Positions 1-5,351 of a DNA stretch of 6,129 nt are shown here, piece after piece (within the stretch, counting starts at the first letter, position 1; each line of letters begins with the position of its first letter). A model generated the notes under the pieces. It ran no database searches, was not told where the DNA came from, and saw nothing but the letters and a program-made list of their open reading frames with translations. Source of the DNA: Alphaproteobacteria bacterium (GTDB lineage: Bacteria > Pseudomonadota > Alphaproteobacteria > ATCC43930 > CGMCC-115725); the NCBI GenBank assembly GCA_005888425.1, contig VAZF01000038.1, forward strand, positions 1 to 6,129, read 5' to 3'. A program made the position numbers and the translations under genes.

Positions 1-50
1 TTCATCGCGAGAAGTCCCTACTCGTGCACGCGGAAACCGCACGAGATGAA
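1..50. other. Possible nested hairpin at left edge
   Basis: Seen in the sequence: TTCATC (1-6) is the exact reverse complement of GATGAA (45-50), and inside it CTCGT (21-25) pairs with ACGAG (41-45) and GCGG (30-33) with CCGC (37-40) around an AAA loop. G45 cannot serve both outer stems at once. The strand and role are unknown. On the minus strand an ATG at 5-3 follows an AGGGA sequence, so this could be the leader of a gene beginning just outside the window, but only two codons are visible. Chance pairing is possible in such GC-rich DNA. Confidence 0.2.
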
Positions 51-110
51 CACCGGGCAATGCGGATTGTTACCTTAGGTTAACCCTGTTTCCTGACGCG
101 GCGAGATTGA

Positions 111-189
111 GGTTCCCGGCGAAGGCCGGGACCGTCGATGTCGCTTCACGGACGCTGAGGATGGAATCCCGGCCTTTCGCCGGGATTCC
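111..189. repeat. Doublet of inverted REP-like palindromes
   Basis: Two related hairpins lie about 30 bp apart in opposite orientation. The right one (163-189) has perfect 11-bp arms, GGAATCCCGGC and GCCGGGATTCC, around the loop CTTTC. The left one (111-133) has arms GGTTCCCGGC and GCCGGGACC around GAAG, with one unpaired base. The left core TCCCGGCGAAGGCCGGGA is the reverse complement of the right core apart from one A. Such cores are familiar intergenic repeats in alphaproteobacterial genomes. The right hairpin sits 12 bp beyond the gapR stop, so it may protect the 3' end of that mRNA or impede transcription, but no U-run follows on the minus strand, so it is not a classical intrinsic terminator. 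Confidence 0.6.
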
Positions 190-201
190 CATCGCCTTCG
201 C

Positions 202-477
202 TTAATCCGCCGCCGCGCTGGCCGGCTGCTCCGGCAACATGCCGAGTGCCCGCTTATAGACGTCGAGCAGGGTTTCCTGCTCGTCCAAATCGTCCTTGTC
301 CATGCGCCGGATGCGGATCAGCTGGCGCATGATCTTGGTGTCGAAGCCGTTGCCCTTGGCCTCGGCAAAGACCTCCTTGATGTCGCCGCTCAGCGCGCGC
401 TTTTCCTCTTCCAGCCGCTCGATCCGCTCGATGAACGAGCGCAAGCGCTCGCCGGCAATCCCCCCGATGTCGGGCAT
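202..477 (-). CDS. gapR: GapR family nucleoid-associated protein (DUF2312)
   Basis: This 91-residue protein matches GapR (DUF2312) along its full length. Family knowledge: GapR is an alphaproteobacterial nucleoid protein that forms dimers and tetramers, clamps overtwisted AT-rich DNA ahead of replication forks and RNA polymerase, and stimulates gyrase and topoisomerase IV. Seen here: a charged helix around residues 10-40 (RLRSFIERIERLEEEKRAL), the family signature EAKGNGFDTK at 39-48, a basic helix RQLIRIRRMD at 51-60, then an acidic stretch and VYKRALGMLP. The C-terminal tail is alanine-rich. The ATG at 477 is preceded by a G-run (488-483 on the minus strand) 5 nt away, an unusual but usable ribosome-binding site. 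The gene lies 64 nt downstream of the DUF1244 gene in the same direction. That gap contains A-tracts of 8 and 5 bases that might be a binding site for GapR itself. The family call is near certain; autoregulation is inference. Confidence 0.95.
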   Translation of the reverse strand: MPDIGGIAGERLRSFIERIERLEEEKRALSGDIKEVFAEAKGNGFDTKIMRQLIRIRRMDKDDLDEQETLLDVYKRALGMLPEQPASAAAD

Positions 478-492
478 CCAATCCCCCCGTTG

Positions 493-535
493 AAAAAAAA
501 CGAAAAATCAGACCGGCGCCGCGCCTTGAGCGCCG
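493..535 (-). terminator. Candidate hairpin plus T-run between DUF1244 and gapR
   Basis: Read on the minus strand, a 6-bp stem (CGGCGC at 535-530 with GCGCCG at 519-514, 10-nt loop) is followed after six bases by TTTTT, CG and TTTTTTTT (507-493). This could partly terminate transcription after the DUF1244 gene, or attenuate gapR. The spacing between stem and T-run is longer than ideal and the stem is short. The same A/T tract could instead be a promoter upstream element or protein-binding site for gapR. Confidence 0.25.
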
Positions 536-541
536 CTCCGT

Positions 542-838
<297 letters not shown>

Positions 839-843
839 CTTCC

Positions 844-851
844 CACCTCCT
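844..851 (-). promoter_or_regulatory. Strong Shine-Dalgarno of the DUF1244 gene
   Basis: On the minus strand these bases read AGGAGGTG, nearly the full anti-16S complement, with AGGAGG 7 nt before the ATG at 838. It is the strongest ribosome-binding site in the window. It decides this start over ATG codons farther upstream in the same open frame. Confidence 0.8.
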
Positions 852-862
852 CTTGTGTCCTT

Positions 863-891
863 TATGTAGCACCCCCCGCCGCGATCTTGAA
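863..891 (-). promoter_or_regulatory. Candidate promoter of DUF1244-gapR
   Basis: On the minus strand a TTCAAG (891-886) and a TACATA (868-863) stand 17 nt apart, about 25 bp before the DUF1244 start codon. Each matches only about half of the sigma-70 consensus, so this rests mainly on spacing and position. It would give a very short leader carrying the strong Shine-Dalgarno. Confidence 0.28.
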
Positions 892-1088
892 CGCCCTCCT
901 GCAATGGCTCAGTCTGGACGGGAGGCGCGGCCGGTCTCGGTCGCGGCGCGTGCTGGGCGCGCCCCTCGGGATGAGGAAATTCCATTAATGCGATCAACGG
1001 GATGACCTCAGGCTGAGGCGTCCTTCGACACGTCCGGAGCGCCCCTCCAGGCGCGCCGGTCATCGTTGCAGCTGCGGGTGGATTCGTC

Positions 1089-2870
1089 ATGCGTCGCATT
1101 GTGCTGGGTATCTTTGCCGCGATCGGCATTATCGCCGCGCTCATGGTCCTTGGCACCGGGATCGCGGTCTGGCGCATCGCGTCGAGCCGGCCGTCCCTGC
1201 CGAAATCGATCATCCTGACTGCGGAGCTCGGCCGCGACCTCCTCGAAGGCCCGCGCCAGAACGAGGTGAGCGAGCTGCTCACCGGCCGCAAACAGACGAT
1301 GCGCGGCTTTCTCGATGCGATCGAGCGCGCCGCCGAAGATTCGCGCGTCCGCGGCCTCTATGCCCATATCGACGGTGATTCGCTCGGGCTCGCCAAGGTC
1401 CAGGAGCTGCGCGACGCGGTCCAGGCGTTCCGCGCCCGCGGCAAGTTCGCGATCGCCTTCTCCGAGAGCTTTGGCGAATTCGGCGGCGGCACGCGGCCCT
1501 ATTATCTCGCCACCGCGTTTGACGAGATCTGGTTGCAGCCCTTGGGCGCGGTCGGGCTCACGGGTCTGCGGGCGGAATCACCGTTTCTGCGGGGCCTGCT
1601 CGACCGGATCGGCATCGAGCCGAGTTTCCAGCATCGTGAGCAATACAAATCCGCGGCGAACATATTGACCGAAACCGAGATGCCCGCGCCGCAGCGCGAA
1701 GAGCTCGACAATCTGCTCGGCGCGATGGCCGGTCAGATCACGCACGGCATCGCCGAGACGCGCCATCTCTCCGAGAGCGAGGTGCAGGGCCTGATCGACA
1801 AGGGACCGCTCTTCGCCGACGAGGCGAAAGAGGCGCATATCGTCGATCGCATCGGCTACCGCGACGAGGCGCTCACCGAGGCGCATCGCCGCGCCGGTTC
1901 GGGCGCCGAGCTGTTGTCGCTGTCGCGCTATATCGAGGGCGCCGGCCGGCCGCATACCAAGGGCCCGGCGATCGCGCTGATCTATGGCGCGGGGCTGATC
2001 GTGCAGGGCGGCGGCGAAAAAAGCCCGCTGTCCGGGACCGCGGAGATGAATGCGCGCGAGGTGGCGCGCGCGTTCCGCGACGCGTTCCGGGACGCCGATG
2101 TGCGCGCGATCCTGTTCCGCATCGACAGCCCCGGCGGCTCGGCCGTCGCGTCGGAATCGATCTGGCGCGAGGTCGTGCGGGCGCGCGAGCGCGGCAAGCC
2201 GGTCATCGTGTCGATGGGCGATACCGCGGGCTCGGGCGGCTACTACATCGCCGCGCCCGCGGACAAGATCGTTGCCGAGCCGGCGACGTTGACCGGCTCG
2301 ATCGGCGTCGTCGCCGGCAAGCTCGTCATCACCGAATTGCTCAACAAGCTTCGCGTCAATGTCGAGACGATCGAGCGCGGCGCCAATAGCGGCATGTTCA
2401 GCGCCTTGCGGGATTTTTCGCCGGCCGAGCGGCAGCGGCTCGACGCCTTTCTCGACCAGACCTATCGCGGCTTCAAGGCGCATGTCGCGGCCGGCCGCCA
2501 TTTGTCGGACGAGGCGGTCGAGGCGGTCGCAAAGGGGCGGGTGTGGTCGGGCGAGGACGCGAAAAAGAATGGGCTGGTCGACGAGCTCGGCGGCTATGCA
2601 GTGGCGCTGCGGCTTGCACGCGAGGCAGCCAAGCTGTCGCCCGACGCGCCGATTAAGCTCGTCACCTTTCCGCACCAGAAAAGCACGGCCGAGATCCTCT
2701 TCGACCGGTTGCTCGAACGCGAGCGCGACAGCGACGCGGCGCCGTCCGGCACGTTGGGTCGCGCCTGGACGGCTCTCGCGGCACTGACTTCTCCCCTCGA
2801 TCTGTTATTGGGCGGCGTCTTGGAGGACCCCGGTGTGTTGCGGATGCCGCCGCTCGGCGAGATACGCTGA
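1089..2870 (+). CDS. sppA: Signal peptide peptidase SppA, 67K type
   Basis: A 593-residue membrane-anchored serine protease of family S49, close to the E. coli enzyme in length (618 aa). It degrades signal peptides left in the membrane after preprotein cleavage, with its active site on the periplasmic side. Seen in order: one N-terminal membrane segment at about residues 5-28; the first S49 repeat, with the general-base lysine K187 in EQYKSAANIL; then the second S49 repeat, with the SPGGSAVASE block at 347-356 and the nucleophile S382 in GDTAGSGGYYIA, followed by TGSIGVVAGK. K187 and S382 match E. coli K209 and S409 in context and nearly in spacing, so both halves of the split active site are intact. 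The ATG at 1089 has only a weak GGGTGG 7 nt before it, but places the membrane anchor at the N-terminus. The gene diverges from DUF1244 across 250 bp in which I see no firm promoter, and converges on the pilin gene 28 bp after its stop. Confidence 0.95.
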   Translation: MRRIVLGIFAAIGIIAALMVLGTGIAVWRIASSRPSLPKSIILTAELGRDLLEGPRQNEVSELLTGRKQTMRGFLDAIERAAEDSRVRGLYAHIDGDSLGLAKVQELRDAVQAFRARGKFAIAFSESFGEFGGGTRPYYLATAFDEIWLQPLGAVGLTGLRAESPFLRGLLDRIGIEPSFQHREQYKSAANILTETEMPAPQREELDNLLGAMAGQITHGIAETRHLSESEVQGLIDKGPLFADEAKEAHIVDRIGYRDEALTEAHRRAGSGAELLSLSRYIEGAGRPHTKGPAIALIYGAGLIVQGGGEKSPLSGTAEMNAREVARAFRDAFRDADVRAILFRIDSPGGSAVASESIWREVVRARERGKPVIVSMGDTAGSGGYYIAAPADKIVAEPATLTGSIGVVAGKLVITELLNKLRVNVETIERGANSGMFSALRDFSPAERQRLDAFLDQTYRGFKAHVAAGRHLSDEAVEAVAKGRVWSGEDAKKNGLVDELGGYAVALRLAREAAKLSPDAPIKLVTFPHQKSTAEILFDRLLERERDSDAAPSGTLGRAWTALAALTSPLDLLLGGVLEDPGVLRMPPLGEIR

Positions 2871-2874
2871 CCCG

Positions 2875-2908
2875 CGCGCTCTCGCCGCCGATGCCACTTT
2901 AGAGCGCG
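2875..2908. terminator. Inverted repeat between convergent sppA and pilin genes
   Basis: CGCGCTCT (2875-2882) is perfectly repeated inverted as AGAGCGCG (2901-2908), leaving an 18-nt loop. It fills the gap between the two convergent stops and overlaps the last codons of the pilin gene. The position suits a bidirectional transcription stop, but no T-run follows on either strand beyond TTT at 2909-2911, and the loop is long. Confidence 0.25.
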
Positions 2909-3060
2909 TTTGCCACACTCTCGAAATGCGCGCTGACGCTGTTGCCGATTGACGAGATGCAGAAGAACGCGACGACCGATACGAGGCTGGCAACCATCGC
3001 GTATTCGATCGCGGTCGCGCCGCCTTCGTCGCGCAGCAGCTTCACCAACATCGCAAGCAT
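2899..3060 (-). CDS. Flp/Fap family type IVb prepilin (orphan)
   Basis: A 53-residue product that is clearly a Flp-type pilin subunit. Family knowledge: Flp prepilins are cut by the TadV/CpaA-type peptidase and assembled by the Tad machinery into thin adhesive pili. The protein begins MLAMLVKLLRDEGG, a short basic leader, followed by the processing motif G-x4-E-Y as G14-ATAI-E19-Y20. Cleavage after G14 would leave a 39-residue mature pilin whose first half is the hydrophobic helix (about 15-40, containing VASLVSVVAFF). C34 inside that helix is unusual. The start is supported by AGAGG 7 nt before the ATG (3072-3068 on the minus strand). No tad/cpa genes are visible, so the subunit would depend on machinery elsewhere. 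The gene converges with sppA and diverges from the secreted protein at 3285. Confidence 0.93.
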   Translation of the reverse strand: MLAMLVKLLRDEGGATAIEYAMVASLVSVVAFFCISSIGNSVSAHFESVANAL

Positions 3061-3114
3061 TGCGTGACCTCTTTTTGCACTTCAACCCGGCGGCCAGCGG
3101 TATCGCCGAATGCG

Positions 3115-3143
3115 TCTAAAATGTCATGCAAATTCGTCGTTAA
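3115..3143 (-). promoter_or_regulatory. Candidate promoter of the Flp pilin gene
   Basis: On the minus strand TTAACG (3143-3138, four of six bases of the -35 consensus) and TTTAGA (3120-3115) are separated by 17 nt, about 55 bp before the pilin ATG, in a locally AT-rich stretch. Just beyond the -35 element lies an inverted repeat, TTGGGG (3144-3149) and CCCCAA (3164-3169), which might bind a regulator. Judged by eye only. Confidence 0.3.
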
Positions 3144-3182
3144 TTGGGGCAGATCCAATCGTACCCCAAGGCCGCCCTGGAA

Positions 3183-3210
3183 TTTGGCGCACAGTCGCCA
3201 ATCGTATAAG
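3183..3210 (+). promoter_or_regulatory. Candidate promoter of the secreted-protein gene
   Basis: TATAAG (3205-3210) matches five of six bases of the sigma-70 -10 consensus, with TTTGGC (3183-3188) 16 nt upstream as a poor -35. The predicted leader is about 70 nt. The weak -35 and the palindrome overlapping it would suit a regulated promoter, which is inference. Confidence 0.35.
3184..3201. promoter_or_regulatory. Palindromic candidate operator TTGGCG-N6-CGCCAA
   Basis: An 18-bp perfect dyad with 6-bp arms and a 6-bp centre (CACAGT) lies over the proposed -35 element and stops 3 bp short of the proposed -10. A dimeric repressor bound here would block the promoter. No regulator gene is adjacent, and a 6-bp dyad can arise by chance. 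Confidence 0.25.
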
Positions 3211-3284
3211 TTGAGATCCTGGCGCTCAAGTTGTCGGTAACAAAACACGAGGCTTAATGAAGAAGCGCCGCGGAGAGGGAAGCG

Positions 3285-3980
3285 ATGCACCAGATCGTTA
3301 AATTCACTGCCGCGCTACTCGCATGTGCCTGCGTTCCGGTGCTTGCCTGGGCACAGGTCGGCGACGGATGCACGTATCACCCCGGGGTCGCGCGCTGGCC
3401 GATCAAAACATCGGTGCCCGCCGGCTCGCAGCCCGCTAATGCGGTGGCCATACCGCTGCAGCGGTTCATCTCGCTGCCGAACCTGATAATCCCGCACGAT
3501 CAGATCGGCTACTTTCAGGACAAGCGGATCCCCGCCCATCCCAGTTTCCCCTACCAGGAGGGCCAGATCGTCTCGACAATCGGGTTCTTGCAATGGGCCA
3601 AATGCGAGGTCGACGACAATGACTACCACCTCCAGCTCAGCCTCACCGCGGCCGGGCAGGGCGGCTGTCTGATCGTTGAGGTTCCGGACTCGCGGTTCGC
3701 CGATCCCGCCCTGGCCGCGAGCGTCCAGGCGGTCAGGCAGTTCGTGCGGCAGAATTTTTTCGCCGGCGCGGTGCCGCACGGCCGGCCGCATGTCAGCGCT
3801 CGGGTCGAAGTCGTCGGGCAGCTCTTTTTCGACGCGCCGCACCTGACCCAGGTCGCCCGCGAGGGTCCCGGCGGCGGCCGAGGCTCAGGCCAGTGCGCGG
3901 CCAAGACGCTGTGGGAGATCCACCCGATCCTGGCGATGCACCTGGTGTCGCCGCCTCACCCGCTGCCGGGACCGCATTAA
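3285..3980 (+). CDS. Secreted protein of unknown function
   Basis: A 231-residue protein with a clear Sec signal peptide: basic start, hydrophobic core LLACACVPVLAWA, and likely signal peptidase I cleavage after A23 (AWA|Q). The mature part should be periplasmic or exported and has four cysteines (C29, C107, C128, C204), enough for two disulfides. Blocks that look structured and conserved are GFLQWAKCEVDDNDYHLQL (100-118), CLIVEVPD (128-135), VEVVGQLFFDAPH (174-186) and LWEIHPILAMHL (209-220). From memory, blocks of the form DDxDYHL, a hydrophobic strand ending in a proline, G-x-FFD-xxH and (L)EIHPI recur together in secreted bacterial hypothetical proteins. I cannot attach a named domain or activity. 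H115, D183, H186, E211 and H213 are candidates for metal or active-site residues, as inference only. The start has a good GGAGAGGG site (3272-3279). The C-terminus is proline-rich. The gene stands alone, divergent from the pilin and convergent with the cupin across 81 bp. Confidence 0.85.
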   Translation: MHQIVKFTAALLACACVPVLAWAQVGDGCTYHPGVARWPIKTSVPAGSQPANAVAIPLQRFISLPNLIIPHDQIGYFQDKRIPAHPSFPYQEGQIVSTIGFLQWAKCEVDDNDYHLQLSLTAAGQGGCLIVEVPDSRFADPALAASVQAVRQFVRQNFFAGAVPHGRPHVSARVEVVGQLFFDAPHLTQVAREGPGGGRGSGQCAAKTLWEIHPILAMHLVSPPHPLPGPH

Positions 3981-4061
3981 GACGGCGCGGCGCGCCACAC
4001 GAGCCTGACGCTCGGAGCGACGCGAGCAAGGCAGAGCGCGGAAGTTTCGGACCGAGCATTC

Positions 4062-4478
4062 CTACCCGGCGTCGCGGGAATAGCCGGCGCTGTGCTGAAA
4101 AATATTCGGCTTGCGATAAACCGCCAGGATGACCGCGCCCTCGTCGGAATGCGTCTCGTGAAATGACCCGACCCGGCGCCAGACGAATTCGCCGGCCCGG
4201 CAGATCCCTTCATGGTCGTAAAACGAACCCTCGACAACGTAGCTCTGCTCGATCTCGGGATGCTTGTGCATTGGCAGAGTCGCGCCCGGCTCCCATTTCA
4301 AAAAGCACGTCAACTCGCCTTTTTCCTTGTCCTCGTACAGGGTCTTGATCGAGATGCCGGGGAACTGCGTCGGCTCCCATTCGATGTCCTGCGGCTTGAC
4401 ATAAACCGAACCGCCGATCGTGGGCTGCGCGCCGCCCGAACGGTTGGCCTTCGCAATAGTCGCCGCCGTGCTGCTCAT
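4062..4478 (-). CDS. ChrR-like cupin domain-containing protein
   Basis: A 138-residue single-domain cupin. Motif 1 is complete: G65-x5-H71-x-H73-x3-E77-x6-G84 (GATLPMHKHPEIEQSYVVEG). Motif 2 is present but lacks its usual proline: G96-EFVWRRV-G104-SF-H107. H71, H73, E77 and H107 are therefore the expected metal ligands, most likely for Zn, Fe or Mn. The arrangement WEPTQFPGISIKTLYED...GELTCFLKWEPG before motif 1 resembles stand-alone cupins related to the C-terminal domain of the anti-sigma factor ChrR. No zinc-binding anti-sigma domain and no sigma factor gene is present here, so a regulatory role is not supported; an oxygenase, isomerase or sensor role is equally open. GGGAG stands 7 nt before the ATG. 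The start codon lies only 29 nt beyond the 3' CCA of the tRNA-Gly gene on the same strand, so it is probably expressed from the tRNA promoter. Confidence 0.92.
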   Translation of the reverse strand: MSSTAATIAKANRSGGAQPTIGGSVYVKPQDIEWEPTQFPGISIKTLYEDKEKGELTCFLKWEPGATLPMHKHPEIEQSYVVEGSFYDHEGICRAGEFVWRRVGSFHETHSDEGAVILAVYRKPNIFQHSAGYSRDAG

Positions 4479-4507
4479 CGCCGTGCTCCCGTATCGGTGC
4501 TCGGAGG

Positions 4508-4581
4508 TGGAGCGGGTGAAGGGAATCGAACCCTCGTCGTAAGCTTGGGAAGCTTCTGCTCTGCCATTGAGCTACACCCGC
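4508..4581 (-). tRNA. tRNA-Gly (anticodon CCC)
   Basis: Folding the minus strand gives a complete 74-nt tRNA. The acceptor arms GCGGGTG and CACCCGC pair fully, with discriminator U and encoded CCA (4510-4508). The D arm is GCTC/GAGC around AATGGCA. The anticodon arm is GAAGC-TTCCCAA-GCTTA, giving anticodon CCC for GGG codons. The T arm is GAGGG-TTCGATT-CCCTT. The loop and T arm match E. coli glyU (CCC) as I recall it. The one oddity is a G27-A43 mismatch at the top of the anticodon stem. No terminator is seen before the downstream cupin gene. Confidence 0.97.
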
Positions 4582-4592
4582 GCCCGGCGCCG

Positions 4593-4620
4593 ATGATAGG
4601 CAAAGCCGCCGGCGATGCAA
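4593..4620 (-). promoter_or_regulatory. Probable promoter of tRNA-Gly (and cupin)
   Basis: On the minus strand TTGCAT (4620-4615) and TATCAT (4598-4593, five of six bases of the -10 consensus) are 16 nt apart. Transcription would begin about 5 nt before the mature tRNA 5' end at 4581. The stretch between the -10 element and the start is all G/C except one base or so, a GC-rich discriminator typical of stable-RNA promoters under stringent control (established for such promoters; inferred here). Confidence 0.45.
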
Positions 4621-4707
4621 GACTCGCCCCGCCCGGTCCGGCGCCACAAAACCATAGGCAAACCGGGCCCGCCATGCGATAGCGGAGCCGTCCGTCTGCC
4701 GCAATTT

Positions 4708-4711
4708 GAGG
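4708..4711 (+). promoter_or_regulatory. Shine-Dalgarno GAGG that selects the OPT start
   Basis: GAGG ends 1 nt before an ATG at 4713 but 7 nt before a second in-frame ATG at 4719. Only the second spacing is workable, so translation most likely starts at 4719 and the product begins MSDLSRATAV. Confidence 0.55.
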
Positions 4712-4718
4712 CATGCCG

Positions 4719-5348
4719 ATGAGCGATCTGTCCCGCGCCACCGCGGTCCCCGGCGGCGCGCCGCCGACCCCCGCTGCCGGGACCCAGCAGCACCCTTCGA
4801 CCTTCGCGCCGGCGACCTTTGTCTTTCTCGTGATCCTGTGCCTGTTCGGCGCGGTGATCGGCGTGCAGCTGATCCTGCAGCTCGGCATCACGCCGAACAC
4901 CTCGATCATCGGCGCGCTCGTCGCGATGCTGCTGGCGCGCCTGCCCGGCGCGATCTTCGCCCGCTACCGCTCGATCCATGTGCAGAACCTGGCGCAGAGC
5001 GCGATCTCGGCCGCGACCTTTGGCGCCGCCAACAGTCTGCTGCTGCCGATCGGCGTGCCGTTCCTGTTGGGCCGCGCCGATCTGATCCTGCCGATGCTGG
5101 TCGGCGCGGCCTTGTCGATGCTGCTCGACGGCTATCTGCTCTATCGCATGTTCGATACGCGCGTCTTCCCGGCCAGCGGCACCTGGCCGCCCGGGGTTGC
5201 CGCGGCCGAGGCGATCCGTGCCGGCGATGCCGGCGGCCGGCGCGCCGTGCTCCTCGTCGTCGGCCTCCTCGTCGGCATCGCCGGCAGCTGGCTCAAGATC
5301 CCGATGTCGGCCTTTGGCGTCGCCTTTATCGGCAATGTCTGGCATTGA
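4719..5348 (+). CDS. OPT family transporter, N-terminal part (frameshifted)
   Basis: The first 209 codons of an oligopeptide transporter (OPT) family membrane protein. Family knowledge: OPT proteins are proton-coupled importers of peptides or metal-chelate compounds with many membrane helices; bacterial substrates are mostly undefined. Seen here, with numbering from 4719: a proline-rich cytoplasmic tail (about 1-32), then hydrophobic segments at about 34-54, 63-78, 96-118, 122-145 and 175-191. Between them is the loop MFDTRVFPASGTWPPGVAAAEAI, in which the FP-x-G-x-WPPG and AAAEAIRAGD elements are OPT-like. The reading ends abnormally: after FGVAFIGNVW the frame gives H and a TGA (5346-5348) in the middle of a hydrophobic region, far short of a full transporter. 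Returning to the -1 frame after the tryptophan gives W-A-L-T-M-F-G and continuing OPT sequence. A product ending here would lack most of its helices. An alternative start is 4713. Confidence 0.85.
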   Translation: MSDLSRATAVPGGAPPTPAAGTQQHPSTFAPATFVFLVILCLFGAVIGVQLILQLGITPNTSIIGALVAMLLARLPGAIFARYRSIHVQNLAQSAISAATFGAANSLLLPIGVPFLLGRADLILPMLVGAALSMLLDGYLLYRMFDTRVFPASGTWPPGVAAAEAIRAGDAGGRRAVLLVVGLLVGIAGSWLKIPMSAFGVAFIGNVWH

Positions 5349-5351
5349 CGA
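5340..5351 (+). other. Frameshift junction in the OPT transporter gene
   Basis: In the first frame the bases read TGG CAT TGA. If one more G stood after TGG, they would read TGG GCA TTG ACG ATG (W-A-L-T-M), joining both halves in one frame. The lesion is thus best explained as loss of one G from a GGG run at 5341-5342. Both flanks keep clean coding sequence, so the change is either very recent or an assembly or read error. No slippery heptamer of the X-XXY-YYZ form is present, which argues against programmed frameshifting. Confidence 0.82.

Noticed and set aside
1006..1018. CCTCAG-G-CTGAGG palindrome upstream of sppA as a terminator or repeat
   Set aside because: The loop would be a single base and no T-run follows. 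Flanking bases vaguely resemble degenerate intergenic repeats, but too weakly to call.
839..1291. Upstream extension of the DUF1244 frame to a longer protein
   Set aside because: The extension is arginine- and proline-rich with no family similarity, runs antisense into sppA, and a near-perfect Shine-Dalgarno marks the start at 838.
1578..2675. Long minus-strand open frame opposite sppA (365 codons)
   Set aside because: It mirrors the codon pattern of a GC-rich gene on the other strand. The translation is arginine- and alanine-rich low-complexity sequence, while sppA is certain here.
3179..3206. EcfG-type general stress promoter (GGAA ... CGT)
   Set aside because: The boxes read GGAAT and CGTAT and are about 19 nt apart, wider than the usual 16-17, and neither is a good match.
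4000..4014. CGAGC-CTGAC-GCTCG hairpin between the secreted-protein and cupin genes as terminator
   Set aside because: A 5-bp stem with no T-run on either strand; expected by chance in GC-rich DNA. The 81-bp gap shows nothing firmer.
4508..4581. tRNA-Gly as an integration site of a mobile element
   Set aside because: No repeated tRNA 3' end and no integrase is visible in the window, and the adjoining genes look native.
4596..4662. Direct repeat ATAGGCAAA (4596-4604 and 4654-4662) as tandem promoters or iterons
   Set aside because: Only two 9-bp copies 58 bp apart; the second copy lacks a suitable -35 on the minus strand.
5336..5348. Programmed -1 ribosomal frameshift in the OPT gene
   Set aside because: No X-XXY-YYZ slippery heptamer before the stop and no obvious strong hairpin at the right distance; a missing G explains it more simply.
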